A stretch of DNA of 64,000 nucleotides from Nectonema munidae (lineage: Eukaryota; Nematomorpha; Nectonematoida; Nectonematidae). The DNA is taken from the NCBI GenBank assembly GCA_030549495.1, contig JAUIRK010000903.1, positions 2,108,001 through 2,172,000 of the forward strand. The letters run 5' to 3'. Positions within the stretch are counted from its first letter, which is position 1, and every line of letters begins with the position of its first letter. Shown here piece after piece: positions 45,369-55,005 of the stretch. The translations under genes were made by a program, and so were the position numbers. Below the pieces are notes generated by a model. The model was not told the origin of the DNA and did no database searches. It saw only the letters and a list, made by a program, of their open reading frames with translations.

Positions 45369-45520
45369 GCATGACAGTTTGGTTGAGATGATGGACTCGG
45401 CATGGAAGCCTCTGGATTCGATTCCTTAACGATACCAATTTGTTCATAGTTTGACATAAGAGGTACATCAGTGCCTTGTCAATCAAAATACACCCACGTT
45501 ACCCTTACCTTACCTTTTAC
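45369..45520 (+). repeat. tRNA-derived SINE (copy 3)
   Basis: GGCATGACAGTTTGGTTGAG carries the A-box-like segment, and GGATTCGATTCC the B box, followed by TTCATAGTTTGACATAAG, GTGCCTTGTCAATCAAAA and the tail TTACCCTTACCTTACC. The body aligns with the minus-strand copies at 35351-35502 and 61145-61291. The tail is an imperfect TTACC repeat. Confidence 0.75.
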
Positions 45521-45665
45521 TCAAAATTGAAAAAAATTTTCTTTAAAAAATATTTTCGATTAGGAAGTTATAAGTCACAAAAAGTTCGTTAGCAAATTAT
45601 CATAAAAAGAAATTGAGTGTGCACTTTGGATATTTTTATATAAGGTGGCTCGTATGTTCAGATTA

Positions 45666-46116
45666 GGGTTGAATCAAATACATTTGTATTTGTAATTAAA
45701 TACAAATTTGATGTAATTGTATTCTTAAATCCTAGGTTTAGCGCATTTGTATTTGTAATTGAACTGTGTACAATCTAATGATAAATACAAGTCTATGTCG
45801 ACCATATCATACATGACAGGATATCTAAGAAAGCAACTCAAAATTTACTCCATCAGCGAAACTGAACGATAACTATTGTGTACATGGAATTGCTTGAAAT
45901 GATTAATATATTTGTCAATTTGATACGCTGAGCTATAACATGTGTAAAAGCATGTTTAAGTTTTAAGAGAAAAGCATTTGTAATTAATTGTATTTTCAAA
46001 TTAATAAATGCATTTGCATTTTTGGTTTTGATGGTAAAAGTATTTCTATTGCATTTCAAAATTTAGTAGCGAGAGTATTTGTATTTGAGATTCGAAAATA
46101 AGTATTTGATTCAACC
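45666..46116. mobile_element. MITE with GGTTGAATCAAATAC ends
   Basis: GGGTTGAATCAAATACATTT at the left and AAGTATTTGATTCAACC at the right are inverted repeats over about 15 bases, and both are followed inward by runs of ATTTGTATTTG. The ~450-bp interior is AT-rich, with repeated TTTGTATTTGTAATT motifs. The ends resemble hAT-type MITEs (CAGGGTTGAATCAAATAC), but the flank duplication is unclear. Confidence 0.72.
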
Positions 46117-46350
46117 ATGGTGCAAACTTTTGCACATAGAGCAGTCACCCAGGTTAACTCTTGAAGCTCCAAGCCACTAGTCTCCATATTTACTTATTTT
46201 TATGACTGATCTCTGGAAATTTTTGCTGTAGACGTCACTGCAAGAAATAGCTGAAGAAGTTTCTGAAGACAACTTGTCAACCCTGGCTATCTGGGATGAA
46301 TACCAGGCTTTCATGGGAAAATGAAAGATGTTGATGGACGATGGTATATA

Positions 46351-46900
46351 TCAGGGGTGTCAAAGACGTCGCCCGCGGTCGACTAGTCGACCATGAAGTT
46401 TTTGGAAGTAGACCTCAATTGAGTGTTTCAGAATGGCGCTGTGACCTTGCCTTTTTTGTGATGTTACTGAAAAGTTGAATCAACACTAAATTACAAGGCA
46501 AAGAAAAAACAATAATAGAAATGGTCAGCCATATAAAGTCATTTAAGGAGAAGTTAAATATACTACTGAAGCAGATAGGACTTTGCGATTTGAAGCATTT
46601 TCCAAATTTAGCTGATGAAAGAGATCATAAAAAGTTTTGAGTGTTGATAAATACATTGAATATCTCCAATCACTCAAAAGAATTTGAAAAAAGATTTGAA
46701 ACCTTCAATGAGCTTGAAGATATCACTAATTTTCTCTCAACCCTTTTAAATAGGACATCAAGTTTGAAATTTTAGCTAGCAAACTTGGTGAAGTTTGGCT
46801 GATTTAGAAGAACTTATAAACATTAAATGCGATGTCTCAAATCAATGTTTGGTGAGAACTAAAATTTACCAAATTGGCTACATCTTTTGCTACCATACTT
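46351..46900 (+). pseudogene. hAT deletion derivative: terminus joined to internal transposase fragment
   Basis: CAGGGGTGTCAAAGACGTCG at 46351 is a typical hAT end. Within about 130 bases it is followed by a plus-strand segment reading KLQGKEKTIIEMVSHIKSFK and QIGLCDLKHFPNLADE, then NHSKEFEKRFETFNELEDIT. This matches the LQGK...M...V..FK.KL central region of ZBED/GTF2IRD2-like hAT proteins. The N-terminal half is missing, suggesting an internal deletion, and stops are present. The right side passes into tandem repeats. Confidence 0.72.
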
Positions 46901-47960
46901 CGTGACATTTCCTAAAATTGATAGCTGCATCTTTTGATACCATTTTCATGGCAGTTGAATGACCTTTTCATGACTAAATGTCAATCAAAATGAAAAGTTA
47001 AACTTTTTCAGCAAAATTCTGACAGTATCTCTAGTTAAGCTTATAACTTTGGTTCTATATTATATATTCGTTTGAAAATTAATAAATATATACAGTTTCA
47101 ATTAAAAATAATTTCAATTAAAATTTCAAATTTTTTTTTTCATTTGAAAATATTGAAATTTCATTTCAAATAAATTCAATTAAATAATAAAAAATTTGAG
47201 CACTTAACACTTTATAGTTTAAATTTTTTCAAAATCATGGTTACTTTTTGGGAAATGTCAGTCAAAATTTTGATTGATGAGAAATATATCTAATAAAATA
47301 TACCTTCAAATTTTACATGAAATATATTTTTTTATATCAAATCGGGCATACTGATTTCATTTTCGGACTTATTTTTGGAATTTAGAAATTGAAAATATCC
47401 ATAAGTATGTAACAAACTTGCGGTTTACTTCTAAAATCTGTCTCTGAAAACATTCATACAAACTTTACATGGAATATACACATTATTATAAAAAATCAAC
47501 AATCGCAATTTCATTTATAAATTCTTTTTGCATTTAGAATTTGAAAATGCTAATCAATGTGAAACAAATTTGTGGTTTATTTTTAAAATCTGTCTCCGAG
47601 AATATTAATTAAAATTTTACATGAAATATAAGAGCTTTTGTAACAAATCAACAATGCCAATTTCATTTATGGATTGTTTTTGCATTTAGAATTTGAAAAT
47701 ACTTAAGTGTGAAACAAAGTTGCGGTTTATTTCTAAAATCTGTCTTCGAGAACACTTATTCAAATTTTACATGGCTTTTATATCAAATCAACAATGCCAA
47801 TTTCATTTATAGATTATTTTTGCATTTGGATTTCAAAATACTTATAAGTGTGAAACAAAGTTGCGGTTTATTTCTAAAATCTGTCTTCGAGAACATTCAT
47901 TCAAATTTTACATGAAATATACACATTTGAAACATAATTTATTTATAATAAAAATTTGAT
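46880..47960 (+). repeat. AT-rich tandem repeat array (141-150-bp unit)
   Basis: The motif GTGAAACAAAGTTGCGGTTT recurs at about 47411, 47561, 47711 and 47852 (spacing 150, 150, 141). Each unit also contains AAAATCTGTCT(T/C)CGAGAAC, TTCAAATTTTACATG and ATCAACAATGCCAATTTCAT. Earlier, more diverged units extend left to about 46880. The last two units are nearly identical, implying recent tandem duplication. The apparent 68-codon frame at 47709 is only the repeat read in phase. Confidence 0.85.
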
Positions 47961-48130
47961 CGTTTTTTTATATCTAATCATTTGGTTGTCGTATTGTTTC
48001 CCTAAAATAAAAAATATTTTCACCTCAACATGAGTTTTCTGCATAAAATTTGCTATTTTATTTAATAATTGCTGGCAGTATTTAAAAAAAGTGAATGATC
48101 TCCCTTACTGTCAAGGATAATAAAAATAGT

Positions 48131-48720
48131 TTAAAAAAAGAGAAAAACTTTATTCGAAAATTTGTCTTTTTGATAATCAAGATTCAAAAAAACATTTCCA
48201 TTCAAAAACATTAAGAAATTTACATTTCTTGGGTTTTTCTCATTATTAAAAGCAAAAATAGTACCTGCATTTACTCTTGCTGTATCTAATAGATAAGAAA
48301 AAACGGCTACTGTCCATTTTTTTGTTTTACTATTTGTGGAATAATTTATTGTTCTCTGATCGACTATATCCGTTCCACCCTTGGAAAAATCGTACTGTAA
48401 AAATTGCAAGTTTACTTTTTTCATCATCTACTGTAATTCCTAAAATGGTGGGGAGCGGGGGGGGGGGGGGGGTGTGGAAGTCAAAACTAATACATTTTTA
48501 TTTCCTTTTGATTTAGAAAATACTACATAACTATGAATTGATAAAAATTTTCTATCTATATCCCAGCAAAACTTATAAGAAAATTCATCTCTATTATTTA
48601 AACTTATCATACTTTGCGGAATACCTTTTCTTCTTGTGTCTATTGTACCGACTATAGTTAATCCTTTTTATAGAGCCAATCAGGTATCTCTATAGAGGTA
48701 TACAAACGGTCAATGATTAA
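48131..48720 (-). pseudogene. piggyBac-like transposase, C-terminal half of the DDE domain
   Basis: On the minus strand, from about 48720, it reads NLIIDRLYTSIEIPDWLYKK, then LTIVGTIDTRRKGIPQS, then REEFSYK-type sequence and SYVVFSKSKGN, then after a low-complexity G/C run, YDFSKGGTDIVDQRTINYST and KKWTVAVFSYLLDTARVNAG. These are the DRFYTS, GT...RKG and YN..KGGVD..DQ blocks, in order, of DDE_Tnp_1_7. The 48448-48472 G tract splits the coding sequence. The cysteine-rich tail and N-terminus are not seen. Confidence 0.85.
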
Positions 48721-48729
48721 ATTTCGACT

Positions 48730-49415
48730 TCTCAAAGATAAATATACAGTGATGATGCCTCTTATAAGTGCATAAGTTCTATATAATTTTTCTCAATATA
48801 TACATCGTTACCTTGGCAAAACTTGGATGGCATTTTCTGAAGAAGAGGGAGCTTACTTTATATATGCAAATGTAAGAAAGTTTCAGAAAGTATAACTTCA
48901 TTCCCCCGAAATAGAAACCTATCAAATTTTACATATCTGTATGCACATATAAATGGAATATTCAAAGTTTGAAAAAATTCGAAAAAATTATACATAATAT
49001 TTAAAAAACATGATGTAATCATGCAAACTCCAGTTGAAATATAATTCACAGCCTAATTTTCATTTTATAGTCTAAAAATGAAAAAAAAAAATTGAACATA
49101 AATATATGAATCAATTTTATAGTATAATGATGAGTATCAAAATTGATATTCGTGCCTCCTAAGAAATTTTGATACCAAAAAAATTATTATAGATTCCAAA
49201 TAAAATCTAAACTTCAAAGAGAAATAAATTCATTTGTGAAACTAAAAATTTGAATATAGTCTTTGGAGAATAACATGAAAACAAATCGTTCAAAAATCAG
49301 TACAATATATCTGACCGCAAACATACCACGATTTTAAAAAAGTCACAAATTAATCAAAAATGCTTAAAAAAAACTTTTTATAACTACTTAAATAAAGAGA
49401 GAATTTTTGACAAGT
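48730..49415. other. No gene recognised
   Basis: AT-rich. The frame at 48858-49049 has no recognisable motif. Confidence 0.3.
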
Positions 49416-49771
49416 TTGATTGATTTTTAAAAAAAATAAACATGCCCATCGTATTCAGCATACATGAAAACGGGTCCATATAAATATAAAACTTTGTATA
49501 ACCATTTAAACTAAGGTTCTTTTTTCAATTGAGCTGTCATATATAAATCAATTTTTTGACAGGTTTGGCTGATTTTTAAAAAAAATAAACATGACCATCG
49601 TGTTCAGCACACTTGAAAATGGGTATATATGTGTAAAAAACTTTGTATAAACATTTAAACTAAAAATTTCTTTTTTTAGTTGAGCTGTCATATATCAATC
49701 AATTTTTTGACAGGTTTAGTTGTTTTTTAAAAAAAATAAACGTGACCATCGTGTTCAGCACACTTGAAAAT

Positions 49772-49807
<36 letters not shown>

Positions 49808-50540
49808 AAAAAAACTTTATATAACCATTTAGACTGAAAGTATCTTTTTTTAGTTGAGCTTTCATATATCAATCAATTTTTTGACAGGTTTGGCTGATTT
49901 TTAAAAAAAATAAACATGACCATCGTGTTCAGCACACTTGAAAATGGGTATATATGTGTAAAAAAAACTTTGTATACCCATTTAAACTAAAAGTTTCTTT
50001 TTTTAGTTGAGCTGTCATATATCAATCAATTTTTTGACAGGTTTAGTTGTTTTTTAAAAAAAATAAACGTGACCATCGTGTTCAGCACACTTGAAAATGG
50101 GTATATATATATATATATGTGTGTAAAAAAACTTTATATAACCATTTAGACTGAAAGTATCTTTTTTTAGTTGAGCTTTCATATATCAATCAATTTTTTG
50201 ACAGGTTTGGCTGATTTTTAAAAAAAATAAACATGACCATCGTGTTCAGCACACTTGAAAATGGGTATATATGTGTAAAAAAACTTAGTATAACCATTTA
50301 AACTAAAAGTTTCTTTTTTTAGTTGAGCTGTCATATATCAATCAATTTTTTGACAGGTTTGGTTGATTTTAAAAAAAAAATAAACGTGACCATCGTGTTC
50401 AGCACACTTGAAAATAGGTATATATGTGTAAAAAATTTTGTATACCCATTTAAACTAAAAGTTTTTTTTTTTAGTTGAGCTGTCAAATATCAATAATTTT
50501 TTGACAAGTTTGATTGATTTTTATAAAAAATAAATGTCAC
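49416..50540 (+). repeat. Satellite-like array, ~150-165-bp monomers in alternating dimers
   Basis: Eight monomers share GACCATCGTGTTCAGCACAC followed by TTGAAAATGGGTATATATGT and GTAAAAAA, then ATCAATCAATTTTTTGACAG. The anchor ATGACC/GTGACC falls at about 49441, 49591, 49741, 49916, 50069, 50232, 50386 and 50535. Monomer types alternate: TTTGGCTGATTTTT with AACATGAC versus TTTAGTTGTTTTTT (or TTTGGTTGAT) with AACGTGAC. The second type carries the expanded TATATA tract and CATTTAGACTGAAAGTATC. The dimer period is about 316-328 bp, so this is a higher-order repeat. Related diverged units occur at 7021-7420. Confidence 0.9.
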
Positions 50541-51330
50541 GATCAGATTCGCAATCAATCATTTAGTAGCTTCACGCGAAAATTTTGTAAAAATTTACAA
50601 TCATTCAAAAAAACCTAGGGGGCTAAAATAGCCCCCCCCCCATCTCCGTCACTGAGGAAATGAAAATAGGCCGTCACTAATAGGGTTAAAACAAAACATA
50701 GATCCCAATTAACAAATGAACACCTACAGTCATGTTTGAGAATCGCCCTGACAAATTATGGCCCGAATTTTGAAAAACTCGCACAGAAAATGCATTGTCA
50801 GGTTTCATTTTCAAAAAAAACTTAATCTTCTATATTACTTATGATTTTGAAAATAAATCATTATTTCCCTTATTTTAAAAAAACATAATTTTTTGTCTAC
50901 TTGTCTTCCAAAAAATTTATCATTTTTCACGACAACAAAAGTAGCCCGCAGAAAATTTTTAGGACAAAAAGTAGTCCCAAAGAGAAAAAAGTTTGGTCAC
51001 CCTTGGCATATATGGTAGTCTAGAAAAATAATACATATAAATAAGCTGAAATAAAAATGACACACATTAAGAAATTTTTTAAAATAATTCAATGAAGATT
51101 TTATTAAAACACTAAATAGCATATTAAATAAAAAATGTTTTATAATCATTTTTAAATTCAATTCTAATTAAATAATTTTTCGATATAATAAATAATAAAA
51201 ATAAATCGATTCTATTTCATAAAATGTCACATAAATCATAGACGCATTACGATAAAATAATTAAATCGTGAATAAAATAAATTTAAATGTTAAAAATTCG
51301 TAAATTGATGCTTTTTCGAAAATGGAATCC
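50541..51330. other. No gene recognised; hAT-type terminus
   Basis: CCCCCCCCATCTCCGTCACTGAGG at about 50634-50657 is the inverse of CCTCAGTGACGGGG at 37983, so it is a right end of that element family. The rest is AT-rich. Confidence 0.4.
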
Positions 51331-51336
51331 ATTACA

Positions 51337-51539
51337 CTAAGTCTCCACCAATAGTCTTTCCCTTTCTTCATCTTTAGAAAAGTTAATTTAATAACAATGT
51401 TATCTAGTAAAAATAAATGTGTTTACCGTATTTAACTTCTGACGTTAATTCTTTATCAGATAAAATAAGCAAATTGCCAAATAACGAAACAGAAAAGGGG
51501 ACAACAATGAGAAGATACTTGTAAAAGATTCCACTCATT
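51337..51539 (-). CDS. 48-residue single-pass membrane microprotein, two exons
   Basis: Exon 1 (51539-51427) follows a good acceptor (TTTATTTTTCTAG) with the ATG two bases in, at 51538. It encodes MSGIFYKYLLIVVPFSVSLF and GNLLILSDKELTSEVKY. The donor is TACG then GTAAAC. The 55-bp intron ends CTTTTCTAAAG, and exon 2 (51371-51337) adds DEERERLLVET and a TAG stop. Phase 1 is kept across the junction. The product has a short basic N-terminus, one hydrophobic segment (about residues 6-26) and a charged C-terminal tail, the layout of small mitochondrial inner-membrane or ER microproteins. I do not recognise the family. The acceptor before the ATG suggests an upstream noncoding exon. A possible poly(A) signal (TTTATT on the plus strand) is at 51100-51105. 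Confidence 0.6.
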
Positions 51540-51814
51540 CTAGAAAAATAAATAAAACGTGTTCAATTTATTTATCCATGATCATTCAAGAACGAAAAAT
51601 AATTAAAGGTAATAAACAAAACAAGAGACAAAAGTGCAATTATTTCAAACAGTGAGTAAATTTATTATATATCAGCAATTAGCTAGTAAATTATGTTATT
51701 TTGGTAATAAAGAACTATCATTTTGGAGAATAAAGAAAGAGCGAACAGTTGGATACTACGAACTAGATTCCTCGGTTTTAATTCTCCTAATGTAAGCAGC
51801 ATGTATTTAACAGG

Positions 51815-51947
51815 TTAACCCGTTAACGCCCATGTCGACTATAGTCGACTTTACAAAAATAAAATCGTCTGCGTTTATCAAAGCTCTTTAATACAAATCT
51901 GCTTTACATTAGATATCGTCTGATTATTCTGGTCGTTAACGGATTAA
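51815..51947 (-). mobile_element. TTAA-type MITE, subfamily P2 (copy a)
   Basis: 133 bp from TTAA (51815-51818) to TTAA (51944-51947). Ends are CCCGTTAACG and, inverted, CCGTTAACGACC. Read on the minus strand it contains AATCAGACGATATC, then AAACGCAGACGAT, then the perfect 16-base palindrome GTCGACTATAGTCGAC. Order and spacing match copy c at 57474-57614. Non-coding. Confidence 0.85.
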
Positions 51948-52059
51948 TCAGACGATATCGAATGTAAAGTAGAAGGTTTGGATTAAAAGCATTTATAAAC
52001 GCAGACAATAGATAGTTTGTAAAGTCGACAAATGTTGACTCAGATCGTTAACCAATTAA
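51944..52059 (+). mobile_element. TTAA-type MITE, subfamily P2 (copy b, head-to-head with copy a)
   Basis: It begins AATCAGACGATATCGAATG immediately at the end of copy a and in the opposite orientation. It continues with AAACGCAGACAAT, AAAGTCGACAAATGTTGACT and ends CGTTAACCAATTAA. Its own left terminal ~25 bases are missing, so the two copies share one TTAA junction and form a long inverted repeat. It is more diverged than copy a. Confidence 0.8.
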
Positions 52060-53560
52060 ACCCCTTTACATTCAACTAAATTATAAACTAGGAGCTAATT
52101 CCCTCTGATTCTAGGCTTCATGCAAACAAACATTGTGAAAAGACTTATTTACTGCCAACTGTGAATTTCAGGTTCATCTACGAAAGTGAAACGTCTCTCA
52201 TATAAACCCACAGCTAGGACGATAACATAAGTTGTATCCAATGTTGATATTCTACATCAGTCATTCTCAACCGCGATCTTGAGGGCTGCATGCTGGCCTT
52301 AAAACCTCTTGTTTTGTGAGTTCTACGAGATTTCATCGACAAACCAAAAACTTAAAATTTTCATTATTTTATATAAATCATTATTTGTCGACGAAATCTC
52401 ATGGAAACTATAAAAGTTAAAATTTTAAATATTAATTAGATAATATATTAAACAAATTGTTCGATAAAATCATGTGATCCTATCAAAAAAATAAAACTTA
52501 AAATTTTAAATATTTTTGTATAATATTAAGTTTATATTTTGAATAATCTATCTATCTCGACACTTAACAAAATTTAATTTCTTTTACCTGTCATGTGTTG
52601 ACCTAAAAGTGCATTTAAGTTGTGTATCTGCAACAAAATTGTTCTCACCCATCAAGTTTAGGGAGGAATAACTGAAATACTTTGTTTGAGTGTGTTTCCT
52701 TCCGCCTTTTGGTCTTACTTTCATAGTGTATACATCATTACAATATTCAATCAATCAGTATCAAAAGCAATCGGGTTAACTGAATGTTGTTTTGACATAT
52801 TTGATGAGAGGAAAGTATAGAAAACTATGAAGTTAATGGTCGTCTTTTTTGTTAATAATTATTCAAAGATTGACAAATCTGATAATTATGCTCCCTTATC
52901 ATATATCTAATGAAAGCCTCTTACAAAGACAAAAATAAACTTTTATTATTTTGATTTATCAAAGTCGTAGCAAGAGGGTAAAAGGGCCATGCCAAATCAA
53001 ATCAAATGCCAGATTTAATTCAAATTAGTTCAATATTGTGGAAAAGTATTCAGTTTTTGGACTGCTTTTTAAATTTCGTTTTTGTTATTTTGTTTTAACC
53101 AGGCTCCCCTACCTTAATTTTCGTAGTTAAGATCTGGATTCATGAACGCATATATAAATATATTCAATTAACCTCTAATATTCAATATCCATGCATACAG
53201 ACATATATAAACAAATAAAAATATACATAGTAACACATATAAAAATACAGAATATAAAATTCTTACCTTTTTATATAAAAATTTTTGTACCTTTAATTTC
53301 TAAAGATCACTCATAAATTTAAGATTAGTAAATAAAAATATATTTGTTTTAGAACGGATTCGTCAAAGTTTGAATACTTAAGTAAATAATATAAAAAGTT
53401 TAATATTGATTTATTGCTCATATATTTTTTTAAAGAATCTAATGACTAAAAAATAAGTTTGTATGACCTGTTTTTAGATACTTATAGTGTGCTTTTTTGA
53501 AGGCTGCTATTGTCAGAAATATGTAAATTTTGATCAGTCTCTTCATTAGATTTGATGACA
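52060..53560. other. No gene recognised; hAT-type end and hairpin
   Basis: CAGTCATTCTCAACCGCGATC at 52258 is a hAT-like left terminus. ACGAGATTTCATCGACAAA at 52325-52345 and TTTGTCGACGAAATCTCATGG at 52385-52405 form an imperfect ~19-bp stem. An exon-like 39-bp piece (minus, after TTTGTTGCAG, before GTAAAA) lies at about 52593-52631 but is too short to assign. Confidence 0.35.
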
Positions 53561-53579
53561 AATTACAAAGAAATATTAG

Positions 53580-54535
53580 TTATAGAATTCTACATCATCA
53601 CTTTTCAAGATCTCACAAATTTTGGACTCCAGACTATTGCGTCACAATTGATCAACTTAAGAGGAGGTTTTCTAGTAAAAGTCTAAGATCCTAAGAAGCC
53701 TGGCATCATTATGGTATCAAAGTGCACCAAATGAATCAAATACATAATACTGCATCAAGCTGGAAATATATATTCAAAGTACAAAAGAAAATTATTTTTC
53801 TGGCATTTCAATTGTACCAAAAAATCAGAGTTACTAAATGGATGGGTAGTTTTTATAGATAGATTTTTTAGTGACCACAATTTGGCTGAATGGATGTCAA
53901 AAAATAAACTTATTATATGTGAAACTGTAAAGTCAAATAGATAATTTGTTTCGGGAATATTGAGACCTGAATATTTGAAAACACTAAAATTACAGGAGTG
54001 TGAAAGTAAAACGCTGTATTCTAAATATGCTTCCCTTGCAACTTACATTTTTAAAAGGCATGTCAGGAAATATTTCAAGATTGTTTAGGTGTTATCATCA
54101 CAGCACTGTAGAAGTTTGCAACTATTTGGAGACAAATCTAGGCCAGAGACACGATTTGCCCATAACAAATCAAAAAGTGGGGTCGATGTGGATAATCGTA
54201 TGATCCGTTCACATCCTTATAAATCATTAAGAAAATGGGCTTCAAGTGTCTTATCTAATTATATATATTGCAGCTCTAAACTCTTTAATTATCTTAAATT
54301 ATAATTACTCTCAAAGCTCGTTTTCAATTCGACAATTCATGAAATCAACTCTAAGACAAAATAACTTCTTAGCACAATCACCTTCTCAGCCTACAAATAG
54401 TAAATCAAATTTTTATAATTCTTGCCCTACTTCTAAAAAAAAGCAAGAACTATAAAACAATATCAAAAATGTAAGAAATCTGTATGTAAACTTCATTCTT
54501 TTTCAATTTGCTCTAAATGTATGTATGCAACACTC
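53580..54535 (+). pseudogene. piggyBac-like transposase, DDE C-terminal part plus cysteine-rich tail
   Basis: The plus strand reads, with frame changes, FSDHNLAEWMSKNKLIICET and FVSGILRPEYLKTLKLQE, then RFAHNKSKSGVDVDNRMIRS and YKSLRKWASSVLSNYI, and finally QKCKKSVCKLHSF followed by ICSKC. The order D-[FY]-S..LAEWL, NK.KGGVD..D.MIR, and C..C...VC..H....C..C is that of piggyBac transposases with the terminal zinc-binding domain. Several stops show that it is inactive. It is a different lineage from the copies at 48131 and 26788, since the DQ after GVD is replaced. Confidence 0.8.
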
Positions 54536-54539
54536 ACTA

Positions 54540-54990
54540 TACTGCCCACTGAGTATGTTGATGAATATAATTTTTATATTGCTTCTTGTAATTTTTAGTT
54601 GTATTATTTTTAATAAAATAAGTCTTTTAGTTGTTTTCTTGAATAAAATAAGTTTTTACATAAGCAACTATAATAGGAAGATATTTTTGTTCAAAATCAT
54701 AAAATAAATGAAAAATACATTACGGTTTAGAAACACTCCTACTTATTACTATTTTTAGATTCAATTATTTCTAAAGTTGAACTGGAGTAAAACTCCATAA
54801 GAACGTCATGCCAAGATTAATATTAATACGTTTCACAAAAAATCAACATGGAGATTTGAACCAATAAAGTAGAGTAATAGAAAACCAATATTTGTTAACG
54901 ATATCATGATTTACATGTTAGTTTGGTGGTAAAAGGCCAGGCCTAAACTTTGGATGTAAATATAATAATGGGTAGTTTTGTACGTAATGA
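54540..54990. other. No gene recognised
   Basis: This may hold the 3' exon of the MFSD12-like gene, but no exon could be identified. Confidence 0.3.
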
Positions 54991-55005
54991 TAACAAAAAA
55001 TATAC

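Noticed and set aside
47709-47915. 68-codon plus-strand ORF with an internal protein repeat
   Set aside because: It is simply the 141-bp tandem repeat read in an open frame (141 is a multiple of three).
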